DNA from: Ectothiorhodospiraceae bacterium
Lineage (GTDB): Bacteria; Pseudomonadota; Gammaproteobacteria; SZUA-152
Assembly: GCA_002401775.2 (NCBI GenBank)
Contig: NVUB02000007.1
Span: forward strand, 1-49,693
Reading direction: 5' to 3'
DNA: 49,693 bases
Part shown: positions 8,471-18,427 of the stretch, piece by piece
Position numbering within the stretch: position 1 is the first letter of the stretch
Layout: each line of letters opens with the position of its first letter
Program-made: the position numbers and the translations under genes
The notes under the pieces: model-generated
The model's input: only the letters and a program-made list of their open reading frames with translations
Told to the model about the DNA's origin: nothing
The model's database searches: none

Positions 8471-9595
8471 ATGAATCTCAACGAGCGATATCAGCAAGTC
8501 GTTAACAGCGACCGCTTCAACGCCGATCCAGCCCAGCAATTCGCCCTTGAACATTTGCACGCGTTACACTCCAGACTGCAATCTCAACCACAACCCTCCC
8601 GGGCAGCACGTCAGTCATCCAGCGATCAATCACGGTTTCGCTCCCTGTTTCAACGATTTTTCCCACCTATAAAACACCCCCAGAGAGGATTGTATATCTG
8701 GGGAGGTGTTGGCCGTGGTAAAACCTGGCTAATGGATATGTTTTTTGAAGCCTTACCGTTTGACGAAAAATTGCGGCTGCACTTTCGCCATTTTATGCAG
8801 GAGATCCACGACGAGCTTGCGCAACTCACCGGGCATCGGGACCCCCTGTCTATCGTCGCACAACATTATTCGCAACGGGCCCGCGTGTTATGTCTCGATG
8901 AATTCTACGTAGAAGATATTACCGATGCGATGATACTGTATCGCCTGCTGGATGCACTAATAGACCAGGGAATCGTGCTGGTATTTACCTCAAACCTTGC
9001 ACCGAAATCCCTGTACCTCAATGGCCTGCAACGCGATCGTTTCTTGCCCGCTATTGAACTCATCACAAATGGCTGCGACATTGTTGAAATTACCGGCGAC
9101 ACCGACCATCGCCTGAGGAAACTTAAACAAGCCCTCACCTACTTCTCGCCGCTCAATACGACCAACGAGCGCGCCTTAGCGCAGCGCTTTAACGAACTTG
9201 CCCCTTGTACGGCAACCATCGACACAACACTCAACATTCATCATCGCCAAATAAGATGCCTGCGCCGCGCCGACGATGTTGCATGGTTTGATTTTTACCA
9301 GCTTTGTCACGGGCCGCGAGCCAGCGCAGACTACATAGAGTTAGCAAGACAATTTCACACGGTATTCGTCTCTAATGTGCCTTGCATGGGAGAAAATGAA
9401 GAAGAATGGGCACACCGCTTTATCAATATGGTAGATGAATTTTATGATCGTCGGGTTAAACTACTCATCACCGCCGACAATGAACCCGAACACCTGTATC
9501 AAGGCCGACGCCACAAATTTTATTTCCAGCGCACGGTCAGTCGCCTCATGGAAATGCGCAGCGATGAATATTTATCATTTGCTCACAGATCGTAA
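8471..9595 (+). CDS. zapE: Cell division ATPase ZapE (AFG1-like)
   Basis: AAA-type ATPase of the AFG1/LACE1 family. In E. coli ZapE binds the Z-ring late in division and destabilises FtsZ polymers. Walker A is GGVGRGKTW (about 78-86), Walker B VLCLDEF (about 139-145), and the sensor-1 region is VFTSNLAP. 374 residues, usual for the family. The C-terminal YQGRRHKFYFQRTVSRLMEM block is also typical. The ATG at 8471 gives MNLNERYQQ. It is transcribed divergently from the lipoprotein-kinase-comFB group. Confidence 0.92.
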   Translation: MNLNERYQQVVNSDRFNADPAQQFALEHLHALHSRLQSQPQPSRAARQSSSDQSRFRSLFQRFFPPIKHPQRGLYIWGGVGRGKTWLMDMFFEALPFDEKLRLHFRHFMQEIHDELAQLTGHRDPLSIVAQHYSQRARVLCLDEFYVEDITDAMILYRLLDALIDQGIVLVFTSNLAPKSLYLNGLQRDRFLPAIELITNGCDIVEITGDTDHRLRKLKQALTYFSPLNTTNERALAQRFNELAPCTATIDTTLNIHHRQIRCLRRADDVAWFDFYQLCHGPRASADYIELARQFHTVFVSNVPCMGENEEEWAHRFINMVDEFYDRRVKLLITADNEPEHLYQGRRHKFYFQRTVSRLMEMRSDEYLSFAHRS

Positions 9596-9981
9596 GCACC
9601 CATTTCATGAATGCTCTCGCAAAGACGCGAAGAACGCAAAGGGATGGAAACAAGATCAAAACCTTTCCGTTGCGGGCTTTGCACCTTTGCGAGACAGAGT
9701 CTCTGTAAGTCTAGCTACATTGAATGATCTCGTCGCCATACTGATAAGGAACGGGCACGCAATAATTTCCCGGTTTTGCATCCCGGCTTCAGCCCGCCTT
9801 CGCCCGTTCCTCAATCACAAAAGCTCGAAATATAACGACTATTCCTGCACTTTTGTTCAATCAGAACGAACGAATACGAACTAAATCCGAGCGCTAAACA
9901 AGGAATTTATTACAAGCCCATTCCTAAGCTAAAAATATCATTACGGATAATATGCTACCGTGCTATTGGCCCTATTAGTTA
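9596..9981. repeat. Repeat-rich spacer: two inverted-repeat elements
   Basis: Two elements fill most of this gap. The first pairs ctctcgcaaagacgcgaag (from 9614) with a tail reading ctttgcgagacagag (to about 9699); related copies occur at 12,184 and 46,250. The second begins aggaacgggc (9747-9756) and is matched by gcccgttcct (9802-9811). It continues into a stretch (to about 9895, ending aatccgagcgct) that recurs at 41,432-41,595 and in part near 5537. No gene is supported. Confidence 0.75.
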
Positions 9982-10452
9982 ATGAAGAAACTGACTTCAC
10001 TCAATATGCTAAACACAATTAAACGACTACTGCCCGCGCTACTGCCTTCCTGGCGATTCTTTGATTTTATTGTCGCCTCACCCCGCATTCAGTTTTCCTT
10101 GCTGAAAACTGAAAATGAAACGTCCAGGCAATGGCAAGAATTTCGGCCTCGGCCAACACAACTGTCATTCGCCGCGATGATAAAGCGGTTGCTTTGGAAT
10201 CCTGAGTGGAATGAGTCCCTGTTTATGGTGAGTTGCGCGGAACGTCTTTTAGACCAACCGACTCAACACAGTGAAGATGAAATACTAAAACGCATCCAAC
10301 ATGACATCACCAAAAACCACTCTGACACTTCTGCCATACATGAAGCATCACACCTGCAATTTCGAATATTACTCATTAACAGAAAAGGCACGGAATTACT
10401 TCAAGAAATAGCTTTTACATCGCGCATTCAGCTCATGCAGGATGAACGGTGA
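9982..10452 (+). CDS. Hypothetical protein, translationally coupled to the HTTM gene
   Basis: 156 residues, no family recognised. No signal peptide; one moderately hydrophobic N-terminal stretch (LLPALLPSWRFFDFIV) and an otherwise charged, mixed sequence with Trp-rich patches (WNPEWNESLF) and a C-terminal HLQFRILLINRKGTEL strand. Its stop (TGA 10450-10452) overlaps the GTG start of the next gene by four bases, so the two are almost certainly co-translated. A soluble partner of the membrane protein is the simplest reading. Confidence 0.65.
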   Translation: MKKLTSLNMLNTIKRLLPALLPSWRFFDFIVASPRIQFSLLKTENETSRQWQEFRPRPTQLSFAAMIKRLLWNPEWNESLFMVSCAERLLDQPTQHSEDEILKRIQHDITKNHSDTSAIHEASHLQFRILLINRKGTELLQEIAFTSRIQLMQDER

Positions 10453-11144
10453 GCCTTTACGACGCTATTCGACTAACAGAAATAATGCTGGGCATCGCCT
10501 TCGCTCAACAAAGTCTCGAACATCTAAAATCTTTCACTAATGAACGATGGCTGTTCTTACCTCGACTTATACTGGCAGTATTACTGATCATAGGTTTTCA
10601 AGCGGCTTGGGTATGTTTTTTATTATTACTGCTGGGCATTGCAATACTGCATCGCTTTCAGGGACCCTATAACGGTGGCGCAGACCGCATGAGTCTATTG
10701 ATCCTAAGCTGCCTGACCCTCGCACATTTCGCACCCACTGAAAAATGGCAAGAACTGGCCTTCGGTTACCTCGCATTACAATTAATGTTATCGTACTTTA
10801 TTTCAGGCTGGGTAAAAATTTCCAATATTGATTGGCGCTCAGGGCGCGCATTGCGCGACGTCTTTCAGTTTTCGGCTTACCCCGTCAGCGAACATTTAAG
10901 GGCCCTGTCAACATCTCCGCGTCTACTTCATGCTATGTCCTGGAGCGTGATGATCTTTGAGCTACTTTTCCCTTTCGCTCTACTCTCAGAGATCAGCTTG
11001 TTCATCGCCCTTGGTATCGCCGCCAGCTTCCATCTAGCCAACGCTTGCCTATTTGGTTTAAATCGCTTTTTTTGGATATGGGTCGCGGCATACTCATCAA
11101 TAATCTGGTTCCAACAATGGCTGCAAATACGCGGAATTCTATAA
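10449..11144 (+). CDS. HTTM-domain membrane protein
   Basis: 231 residues with about six hydrophobic helices and the conserved pattern of HTTM (horizontally transferred transmembrane) proteins, relatives of the membrane part of vitamin K-dependent gamma-carboxylase: YFISGWVKISNIDWRSGRAL, then SWSVMIFELLFPFALL and HLANACLFGLNRFFW. The GTG start at 10449 is supported by AGGA just upstream and by the GTGA overlap with the preceding gene. It lacks the soluble carboxylase part. Bacterial HTTM proteins often sit beside DCC thioredoxin-like genes, and that is not the case here. Substrate unknown. Confidence 0.75.
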   Translation: MSLYDAIRLTEIMLGIAFAQQSLEHLKSFTNERWLFLPRLILAVLLIIGFQAAWVCFLLLLLGIAILHRFQGPYNGGADRMSLLILSCLTLAHFAPTEKWQELAFGYLALQLMLSYFISGWVKISNIDWRSGRALRDVFQFSAYPVSEHLRALSTSPRLLHAMSWSVMIFELLFPFALLSEISLFIALGIAASFHLANACLFGLNRFFWIWVAAYSSIIWFQQWLQIRGIL

Positions 11145-11546
11145 ATCGGCTAGAAAGTACGACCTGAGTTATTCGGGCAATATAATATGGCATGGTTATT
11201 AACAATAACAATAACATTCAGCTTAAGATAAATTTTGCCGCTTACTATAAGTAGCACGGTTATTGTAGGGTGGGCATTGCCCACCCTTTATGCTTGATCT
11301 AGGCCGCAACGGTGGGCTATGCCCACCCTACACCCAGAACCTGTATTTTCTGTAGAGGCTTACAACATAAAATTCTATAATGTGAAAACTCATGGGGCTA
11401 AATGAGGCAATGTGAAAGGTAAAATAAGTTATTTGAACCCAGCCACAGAAAAACAGTCTTATAAAGATAGGATAAACGTTAATGGCACAAGAAAAATGAG
11501 AACATATCCCTAACCCGAACGTAACCTTAAGGCGGCAATAGTCAAT
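11145..11546. repeat. Spacer with a double REP-like element (gtagggtgggc...gcccaccctac)
   Basis: The stretch 11265-11332 contains gtagggtgggcattgcccaccc and, inverted, ggtgggctatgcccaccctaca: two hairpins that are also inverted copies of each other. A relative begins at 39,718. The remaining 200 bp upstream of the next gene are AT-rich and hold nothing I can support. Confidence 0.7.
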
Positions 11547-12011
11547 ATGACAGCCCATGACACACAATCATTTTTTACCCCGAATGAGTTCTCCTGTTTC
11601 AAAACACGTATAAACGCCAAAACCTACAATTTAGCGCATGTTTTACTCAATCGTAATTCATCCAAACATTTATTTATCCCCATACGCTCACTGCAATATC
11701 TGGCCATTATCGAGCAATCAACTTTTTGGTTTGTAGACAGCCTCGCATATGCAACACGAGGAGATGAAGGAGGCAGGCTAATCAGGATTTCCTGGCATCC
11801 CACGGTTGTGGCCAATCAACGAGAATCGTTAACGCAAAACATGGATTGCCAGATTATATATTACGGCAAAGATATGAAAGATGTGCAATCACGACTCAGT
11901 AGCGAGTTTTTTATGGCGATGCAACAAATCGATCAACATCACCGAGACCACCTGAGTAGCGACGGTAACATCAATATTCTGCCATTAAGACCTACGCCCA
12001 AACACACCTAA
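11547..12011 (+). CDS. Hypothetical protein
   Basis: 154 residues, soluble, no signal peptide and no recognised domain. The sequence has a folded look (YLAIIEQSTFWFVDSLAYA, GGRLIRISWHP, CQIIYYGKDMKDV) with a hydrophilic C-terminus. The ATG at 11547 has no strong ribosome site; a weak GGCGG lies about 15 bases upstream. It stands alone between two repeat-rich spacers. Real gene likely, function unknown. Confidence 0.5.
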   Translation: MTAHDTQSFFTPNEFSCFKTRINAKTYNLAHVLLNRNSSKHLFIPIRSLQYLAIIEQSTFWFVDSLAYATRGDEGGRLIRISWHPTVVANQRESLTQNMDCQIIYYGKDMKDVQSRLSSEFFMAMQQIDQHHRDHLSSDGNINILPLRPTPKHT

Positions 12012-12450
12012 AAATCACACTTTACTTAACCGGCGATGAGAAGAGACGGGGTATGTGGGTTTGGGAATGTGGGTTGAGGAATGTGGCACTATAGAAAGAC
12101 TTGAAACACCTGCGGCAATAGCCAACCAAGCCGGCTTTGAACACTCATAGCGACTTTCTATAAGTGTTCGTCTTATTCATATTCTCGCAAAGACGCAAAG
12201 CACGCTGAGGGATAAGTGAGCGTTGACAATCGCGCGCCCAAACCCTCACAGCACGGAGATCAACGGATCTATCTTATAATACCAAGCTTATATAATACCA
12301 AGCTCTCTCCACTGCGTACTTGGCGGCTTTGCGAGAGTTTATTCTTCTCTTCGTCTATCGCCCTCTTTGTCTACAACTACTTGAGCCTATGACCAACCTG
12401 AATGACCCGCTATTTTTTTGCTGCCAAAAGTATTTAATCAATTGACAATA
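12012..12450. repeat. Repeat-rich spacer downstream of cbbO
   Basis: An inverted-repeat element of about 150 bp: ctcgcaaagacgcaaagcacgc (12184-12205) is matched by gcgtacttggcggctttgcgag (12314-12335). Inside it, tataataccaagct occurs twice in tandem (12275-12288 and 12291-12304). No gene and no clear terminator for cbbO were found. Confidence 0.65.
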
Positions 12451-14793
12451 TTAAGCTGTCAAACTCGCAAACAACGTTGGCAACTGCTCTGGCAATTTAT
12501 CAACACGATCAATAATCGTATAGTTATTGGCACCGAAAATTCGCTTCACGTAGTCATCCGCATTGGGATCAAGTGTTAAGCAGTATGTCAGTACACCAGT
12601 GCTATAAAGTTCTTCGACGGCTTTTTTAGCATCGTGTCGCAAATGTTGCGGATCTCTTTCATCAATATCTGCCGGCTCACCGTCAGTGACCAATAAAATT
12701 AATTTACGTTTTTCTTGCTGCTTTAAAAGATGCTGTCCTGCATGACGAAGCGCGCCGCCCATTCGGGTGGAAAGCCCGCCCTTCATACCTGCAAGTCGTG
12801 ATTTTGCATCATCATCAAAACGCTGACTAAAGTCTTTAAAGCGATAATATTGCACGTCATGACGGCCATCCGACGCAAAACCGTGAATCGCTAATGGATC
12901 ACCAATACCTTCAATGGCCGTCGCCACCAGCGTAGCGGCTTCACGGGTTAACTGTAATACGGTTTTATCCGAGCCTTGCATTGATTCGTTAGTAGACTCA
13001 GACAAATCCAGTAACAGCACCACGGATAAATCGCGGGTTTTTAATACATTGCGCATGGTGATACGGGTATTGGGTTGTTCGCCCATACGGATGGCGACCA
13101 TGGCGTCGATGGCCGCATTGATGTCGACTTCATCACCGTCTTCCATGTTACGTACGCGCTGCACGCCTTCCGGTGTTAACAGATCAATAATTTGTTTAAT
13201 ACGATGCGCGACGGGACGGTATTCATCAATAATCGCCTGTATATCTTCCACATGGCCACGAGGTTGGCGACGTTCATGCACGGTCACCCAATCAGGCCGA
13301 TGTAACTGAATTTGATAATCCCATTCTTGATAATGGAACGGGTCAGAGACCGGTTCTTTGCCCCACATGTCATTGAAGCTTTTTGTGTTATCCGTGAGGT
13401 CATCTTCATACGGCCGCACTTCTGTTGAACACGTCCAAATTTCCTGTGCGTCGTCACCGGCTAATTCACAGTCAACTTCATTGGCCATTTCAATAACACT
13501 GACCTGACGTCTGACCTGTCTTTGACTGGCAGGAACGTATTCATGTTCCACGTCCCAGGTAAACTCTTCAAACTCCCAGGAGTAGCGGTTGTCGTCACGG
13601 TAAGAAATATCGATTCGCTCAAGGATGCGTAAGCTTGGCACTTCTTTACGCGCCGCAAAGATATTATAAATATCGAGGCCAAGGTGCCAGCAGAAATTAT
13701 TATCATCCTGATTTTCTTCAATTTCAGCATGAAACTTCTGCGCAATGCCATTAAGGGCATCATCATCCGAAGACGCCGTATCATCCAGCAACATTTTCGC
13801 AAAGTGAATCAATATTGGCATCGCGGGATGTTCAATTTTCCCTTCACCTTTCACGTCCATTAATGACAACCAAAGCTTTTTCAAGCCGGGGAACTCACAA
13901 ATAGCTTTGTATTCTATGCGCGCATCTTCCACCAGCCCGATGAAAAACATTTGTGCAGGGCTCAACGCCTCAGCAGAAATGGCGACCGTAGAATAAACCA
14001 TATGGGAAGCCATGTGCGCCGCTGTGGCACGGTAGAGTTCCTGGCCGGAAATATCACCACAATCATCCAATGCATCGGGTAAATGCAAAATGCGATGTTC
14101 TATAAAGGGACGGAAATCAGCAAAATCAGAGCCCGTAGGACGCAAGAAAAAATCCCGTCCCCACAGGGCGCGCAAATAAAAGTTTAATTTACGCTGGGTT
14201 TTAATAAAAAGAACGCCGCGACGCTCTTTTTGCAAGACCGCGCGACTGTCAGCTGACTCAAGATTAAAATAAGCCGTTAAGTTATTAAAATCCCGGCGAT
14301 AAGCTTGGGCACCAAAGTTTGCCCAGCGACGCAATCCGCTCAGGGTCAATTTCGAGAGTAATTCATCGATATGATTTAACATCGGACGGACACCGCGAGA
14401 AGCGGTAGAGGCAAGCTGATGAATCAGCGTTAGGTAGCCTCGAAATAATTCAGCATCACCCAAATTGCGGGCCGCCGTTGGCATGCTGCCAAACAGTAAT
14501 GTGACAACCTCCGCCGAGGTCATTGATGACAGTTTCATTGCTGCCGTTAAGCAATCACCAATAACATCTTCACCACACTCTTTCGCGACAAGAGGCATTT
14601 CCTGTAAATAAGAAATCACCACACCTGAACCACGGCCAAGATTGGCCAGTGTTTTTGCACCATCCATATACTCTTGCAAGCCCGTAGGTGACATGACGCG
14701 TGAAGCTTCCTGAAACGTGCTTTCAAGGACTTCACGAATTTCAGGCGCTACGTCTATGAGAAATTCTTCGTAATCTTCAAGCTTTATCGACAT
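12451..14793 (-). CDS. cbbO: RuBisCO activation protein CbbO (VWA domain)
   Basis: Partner of the CbbQ AAA+ ATPase in the CbbQO RuBisCO activase. CbbO binds RuBisCO through its von Willebrand A domain and lets CbbQ drive release of inhibitory sugar phosphates. The C-terminal VWA domain (about the last 190 residues) has the MIDAS motif DLSES in LLLDLSESTNES and LVTDGEPAD. The long N-terminal part is helical. I prefer the ATG at 14793 (MSIKLEDYEEF, 780 residues), which resembles the family N-terminus; an ATG at 14832 is in frame. Last gene of the cbb cluster, 288 bp after cbbQ by this start. Confidence 0.93.
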   Translation of the reverse strand: MSIKLEDYEEFLIDVAPEIREVLESTFQEASRVMSPTGLQEYMDGAKTLANLGRGSGVVISYLQEMPLVAKECGEDVIGDCLTAAMKLSSMTSAEVVTLLFGSMPTAARNLGDAELFRGYLTLIHQLASTASRGVRPMLNHIDELLSKLTLSGLRRWANFGAQAYRRDFNNLTAYFNLESADSRAVLQKERRGVLFIKTQRKLNFYLRALWGRDFFLRPTGSDFADFRPFIEHRILHLPDALDDCGDISGQELYRATAAHMASHMVYSTVAISAEALSPAQMFFIGLVEDARIEYKAICEFPGLKKLWLSLMDVKGEGKIEHPAMPILIHFAKMLLDDTASSDDDALNGIAQKFHAEIEENQDDNNFCWHLGLDIYNIFAARKEVPSLRILERIDISYRDDNRYSWEFEEFTWDVEHEYVPASQRQVRRQVSVIEMANEVDCELAGDDAQEIWTCSTEVRPYEDDLTDNTKSFNDMWGKEPVSDPFHYQEWDYQIQLHRPDWVTVHERRQPRGHVEDIQAIIDEYRPVAHRIKQIIDLLTPEGVQRVRNMEDGDEVDINAAIDAMVAIRMGEQPNTRITMRNVLKTRDLSVVLLLDLSESTNESMQGSDKTVLQLTREAATLVATAIEGIGDPLAIHGFASDGRHDVQYYRFKDFSQRFDDDAKSRLAGMKGGLSTRMGGALRHAGQHLLKQQEKRKLILLVTDGEPADIDERDPQHLRHDAKKAVEELYSTGVLTYCLTLDPNADDYVKRIFGANNYTIIDRVDKLPEQLPTLFASLTA

Positions 14794-15080
14794 ATTAAAT
14801 TTCAGTGCTATCCCATTAACTTTTTCCATCATTCCCGCAGAAATGGAAATGCTGGAGGGGTAATTTCATGACTCAAATGCCACTGAGCATTCTGGTTCAA
14901 TGCTGATACTAACCGTTAACCTTAGAAATTAACGAGGCAAGCAACACCAAACCTCACACAGTAAACTTCCGGCCTTAGCCGTGCATCACCCCATACCCGT
15001 AACTCCAATATGCAGGTGATTTATTCCCGGTATAAATTTGTTAATACAACGTTACTTGTCGCATTAACAAATAGTAAAAC

Positions 15081-15902
15081 TTAGCCAAAAAATGTTTCAA
15101 CAGCGGCAATAAGGGTATCGCGCATATCCGGGTCATCCGTTAATGGCGTCACCATGGTCATTTTACAAGCATCTAACGGTGCCACACCTTTTGAAATTAG
15201 CTGGCCGGAGTACACCAACAAACGAGTCGAAATACCTTCATCCAAGCCATGCCCTTTCAAATTACGGGCACGATGGGCGATATGAACCAGCTTTTCAGCC
15301 GTTTCAACATCAACGCCAGATTCTTTGGAGACGATGTTAATTTCTGTCTTTTCTTCCGGATAATCAAAATCCATCCCACCAAAACGTTGCTTGGTCGATT
15401 GTTTCAGATCTTTCATCAAACTCTGATAACCCGGGTTATACGAAATGACCAATTGGAAATCCGGGTGGGCCTGGATGAGTTCACCTTTTTTATCTAAAGG
15501 CAGGCTACGACGGTGATCCGTCAAAGGATGAATGACCACGGTGGTGTCTTGACGAGCTTCAACGATTTCATCGAGGTAGCAAATTGCACCCATGCGAGCT
15601 GCCGTGGTCAATGGTCCGTCTTGCCATTTTGTGCCATCTTTATCCAGCAGGAAACGACCTACTAGGTCAGATGCTGTCATGTCTTCATTACAAGCAACGG
15701 TAATTAAAGGGCGATCCAATTTCCATGCCATGTGCTCAACAAAGCGCGATTTACCACAACCGGTTGGGCCTTTAATCATCATAGGCATACGCACTTCGTA
15801 TGCGGACTCGTAGAGTGCTATCTCATCACCAACGGGCTCGTAATAAGGCTCATCTTTAATTATGTATTGTTCTCTATCGACAACATTTTCAGTAACTGAC
15901 AT
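15081..15902 (-). CDS. cbbQ: RuBisCO activase AAA+ ATPase CbbQ
   Basis: MoxR-type AAA+ ATPase that forms the hexameric motor of the CbbQO activase and removes inhibitors from form I RuBisCO. Walker A GPTGCGKSRF (about 45-54), Walker B ICYLDEI, sensor region VISYNPGYQ, arginine-finger region near TKQRFGG. The ATG at 15902 (MSVTENVVD) is preferred over the GTG at 15908 because an AGAGAG sequence lies at proper distance. Located between the 104-aa gene and cbbO. CbbQ with CbbO next to a non-carboxysomal operon indicates the IAq type of RuBisCO. Confidence 0.95.
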   Translation of the reverse strand: MSVTENVVDREQYIIKDEPYYEPVGDEIALYESAYEVRMPMMIKGPTGCGKSRFVEHMAWKLDRPLITVACNEDMTASDLVGRFLLDKDGTKWQDGPLTTAARMGAICYLDEIVEARQDTTVVIHPLTDHRRSLPLDKKGELIQAHPDFQLVISYNPGYQSLMKDLKQSTKQRFGGMDFDYPEEKTEINIVSKESGVDVETAEKLVHIAHRARNLKGHGLDEGISTRLLVYSGQLISKGVAPLDACKMTMVTPLTDDPDMRDTLIAAVETFFG

Positions 15903-16119
15903 GGTCACTCTCTCTTATATTTACTTGCTTATTTATTTACTGATTAGAGTCTGTACAAACAACCCGCAAGCCTCGTCGCCACCGACAAAACCGTTGGGAA
16001 TGACAAAATTGTACACATTCCAACTAAAAAGACCTGCTAAATAATCTTACTAAACTAGGTCTAAAATACTTTTATGTATAAGGTCACGCAGGTAACCTCA
16101 TAGATAAAGGCGCTAAAGT

Positions 16120-16434
16120 TTACACTTCATCACCCGTTTCAAGCTCACCCGACCATCCTGCCGCTTTCGCAGCTGTTATCGCAGCACCGTGTATGCGCTC
16201 ATGTCTTTCGCGTAACTCTGGAGGTAGATGACTAAACAGGCAGCCATATTTATCCCATTCTTTATTCACTTTATCGAGAAGCGCATCAATTCCTGCGAAG
16301 TTCCAGCCTTCACACGTTTGCGTTTCTTCGATTAAACCAAAAACCCAGGCATCACGAATGATTTTGCCAATCATGGTCATGCCACCATAAATTTCTTTAT
16401 CAATTCCGATATATTTATCTGGACGGCGCGACAT
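16120..16434 (-). CDS. Small conserved protein within the cbb cluster
   Basis: 104 residues, soluble: begins MSRRPDKYIGIDKEIYGGMT and contains DAWVFGLIEETQTCEGWN and HLPPELRERHERIHG. It sits between cbbS and cbbQ, 132 bp downstream of cbbS and behind a terminator-like hairpin. AAAGG lies six bases before the ATG. Small proteins of unknown function accompany cbbLSQO in other autotrophs (for example cbbN of nitrifiers). Whether this one is homologous I cannot tell, so no symbol is given. A role in RuBisCO assembly or activation is inferred only from position. Confidence 0.75.
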   Translation of the reverse strand: MSRRPDKYIGIDKEIYGGMTMIGKIIRDAWVFGLIEETQTCEGWNFAGIDALLDKVNKEWDKYGCLFSHLPPELRERHERIHGAAITAAKAAGWSGELETGDEV

Positions 16435-16497
16435 AATTAACCTTTAATTTTTTGAATAACTATTAATAAAACTATAAATAAAACAACGGAACAAAGT

Positions 16498-16535
16498 AAA
16501 AAAGCCTCTGACCGAAACACGCGACAGAGGCTTTT
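16498..16535 (-). terminator. Hairpin with T-run between cbbS and the downstream cbb genes
   Basis: Arms gcctctg (16504-16510) and cagaggc (16525-16531), extended by A-T pairs; on the minus strand the stem is followed by six T (16498-16503). Placed 32-69 bp after the cbbS stop, it would partly stop transcription and give more cbbLS than cbbQO mRNA. Confidence 0.85.
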
Positions 16536-16566
16536 GGTATTAACTTTATGATTAACCTTAACGCGC

Positions 16567-16926
16567 TTAAACAGCTACGCCGCGGTAGATAACCATTGAA
16601 GCACCAGCAGATTGAGCAAAGTTATCAAAGCCCAACAGACGAACGTGGTTATCTGGGTGGGCTTTATGACAAGCTTCCAGTTCTTTCAAAATAACATCTA
16701 CGTCAGTCTCACCGAACAGGGGCAGCTTCCACATGTACCAGTAGTTGCTCATTGAGTGAGCAGGTTCTGTGTGTTCAATACCTGGATTCCAACCTTTATT
16801 GACGATGTACTGAATCTGTGCACGTAATGACTCTTCAGTTAATGTAGGCAGGTAAGAAAAAGTTTCGAATTTACGGCTTACAGCTGGGTTGCCTAAGCTT
16901 GATTCATAATCTTGCACATCACTCAT
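16567..16926 (-). CDS. cbbS: RuBisCO small subunit, form I
   Basis: 119-residue small subunit of the L8S8 enzyme. Typical blocks: [45 protein letters not shown] and [13 protein letters not shown] is eight bases before the ATG. It follows cbbL by 82 bp, and the spacer holds a short perfect hairpin. It starts with a short extension before the conserved core, as seen in form IA enzymes of the CbbQO-associated type. Confidence 0.97.
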   Translation of the reverse strand: MSDVQDYESSLGNPAVSRKFETFSYLPTLTEESLRAQIQYIVNKGWNPGIEHTEPAHSMSNYWYMWKLPLFGETDVDVILKELEACHKAHPDNHVRLLGFDNFAQSAGASMVIYRGVAV

Positions 16927-16957
16927 GTGATTTACTCCAAAATAATTAGTGTTGATT

Positions 16958-16989
16958 CAGTGGCAAACGACTTACGCCGCCTGCCACTG
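16958..16989 (-). promoter_or_regulatory. Hairpin in the cbbL-cbbS spacer
   Basis: Perfect 8-bp arms cagtggca (16958-16965) and tgccactg (16982-16989), about 20 bp after the cbbL stop, without a T-run. Probably an RNA hairpin that protects or processes the cbbLS message; no direct evidence of function. Confidence 0.4.
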
Positions 16990-17008
16990 TGGATCAAAAT
17001 GGGTTGGT

Positions 17009-18427
17009 TTACTTGTGAGCAACGTCGATCTTGTCAACGGTATCAAATTCGAATTTGATCTCTTTCCAAGTTTCCATAGCAATCTTAAGCTCTGGGCTAC
17101 TTGCAGCCGCTTTGGTAAGAATGCTCTTACCTTCTTTCTCAAGCTCAACACCCATGTTACGTGCTTCAACACAAGCTTCAACCGCAACACGGTTAGCCGC
17201 TGCGCCCGCTGCATTACCCCAAGGGTGACCTAATGTGCCGCCACCAAACTGCAGACAGGAGTCATCACCAAAGATGTTAACCAGCGCAGGCATGTGCCAT
17301 ACGTGAATACCACCAGAAGCAACAGGGATAACGCCAGGCATTGCGCCCCAATCTTGGTCAAAGAAGATACCGCGTGAACGATCTTCTTTGATGAATGAAT
17401 CACGCATGATGTCGATCCAACCCAAAGTAGCCTCGCGATCGCCTTCCAGCTTACCAACAACAGTACCGGAGTGAAGATGATCACCACCAGACAGACGCAA
17501 TACTTTAGCCAATACGCGGAAGTGGATACCGTGATGGGGGTTACGATCAAGTACCGCATGCATTGCGCGATGGATGTGCAACAACATACCGTTGTCCTGA
17601 CACCACTGAGCAAGACCCGTATTCGCGGTCAAACCACCGGTCAGGTAATCATGCATGATGATGGGTGAGCCAATTTCTTTCGCATATTCGGCACGTTTCA
17701 TCATTTCGTCATATGTAGGAGCAGTAACGTTTAAGTAGTGACCTTTACGCTCACCTGTTTCTGCTTCTGCTTTAACGATAGCTTCCTGTACGAAGTCAAA
17801 ACGAGCTCTCCAGCGCATGAAAGGCTGTGAGTTAATGTTTTCGTCATCCTTAGTGAAATCGAGACCACCACGAAGACCTTCGTAACATGCACGGCCGTAG
17901 TTCTTGGCGGAAAGACCCAATTTAGGCTTGATTGTGCAACCCAGGAATGGACGACCGTATTTGTTCAGAATGTCACGTTCTGTAGTGATACCCTGTGGTG
18001 GGCCATTACAGGTCATAACATAAGCGACTGGGAAGCGGATATCTTCCAAACGAAGCGCACGCAGGGCTTTAAAGCCGAATACGTTACCGACCAATGAGGT
18101 CAGGACGTTTACGACGGAACCTTCTTCAAACAAATCGATAGGGTATGCGATGAAGGCATAGAAACAAGTGTCATCACCCGGTACGTCTTCAATGGCGTAA
18201 CAACGACCTTTGTAGTAATCAAGGTCAGTCAACAGGTCAGTCCAGACGGTTGTCCAGGTACCGGTTGAAGATTCAGCGGCAACCGCTGCTGCTACTTCTT
18301 CACGAGGTACACCATCCTGTGGAGTGATTTTGAAACATGCTAAAATGTCAGTTTCTTTAACGGAGTAATCTGGTGTCCAATACGTTTCGCGGTATGCTTT
18401 AACACCAGCGCTGTAGGTCTTTGCCAT
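17009..18427 (-). CDS. cbbL: RuBisCO large subunit, form IA
   Basis: 472-residue catalytic subunit that carboxylates ribulose 1,5-bisphosphate in the Calvin cycle. All key residues are present: K167 in KPKLGLS, the carbamylated K193 with D195 and E196 in [11 protein letters not shown]286 in HIHRAMH, H319 and loop-6 K326 (GTVVGKLEG). GAGGAAA is correctly placed before the ATG. It is the first gene of cbbLS-(104 aa)-cbbQO; cbbR is divergent. The company of cbbQO and lack of carboxysome genes in the window suggest a cytosolic IAq enzyme. Confidence 0.98.
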   Translation of the reverse strand: MAKTYSAGVKAYRETYWTPDYSVKETDILACFKITPQDGVPREEVAAAVAAESSTGTWTTVWTDLLTDLDYYKGRCYAIEDVPGDDTCFYAFIAYPIDLFEEGSVVNVLTSLVGNVFGFKALRALRLEDIRFPVAYVMTCNGPPQGITTERDILNKYGRPFLGCTIKPKLGLSAKNYGRACYEGLRGGLDFTKDDENINSQPFMRWRARFDFVQEAIVKAEAETGERKGHYLNVTAPTYDEMMKRAEYAKEIGSPIIMHDYLTGGLTANTGLAQWCQDNGMLLHIHRAMHAVLDRNPHHGIHFRVLAKVLRLSGGDHLHSGTVVGKLEGDREATLGWIDIMRDSFIKEDRSRGIFFDQDWGAMPGVIPVASGGIHVWHMPALVNIFGDDSCLQFGGGTLGHPWGNAAGAAANRVAVEACVEARNMGVELEKEGKSILTKAAASSPELKIAMETWKEIKFEFDTVDKIDVAHK

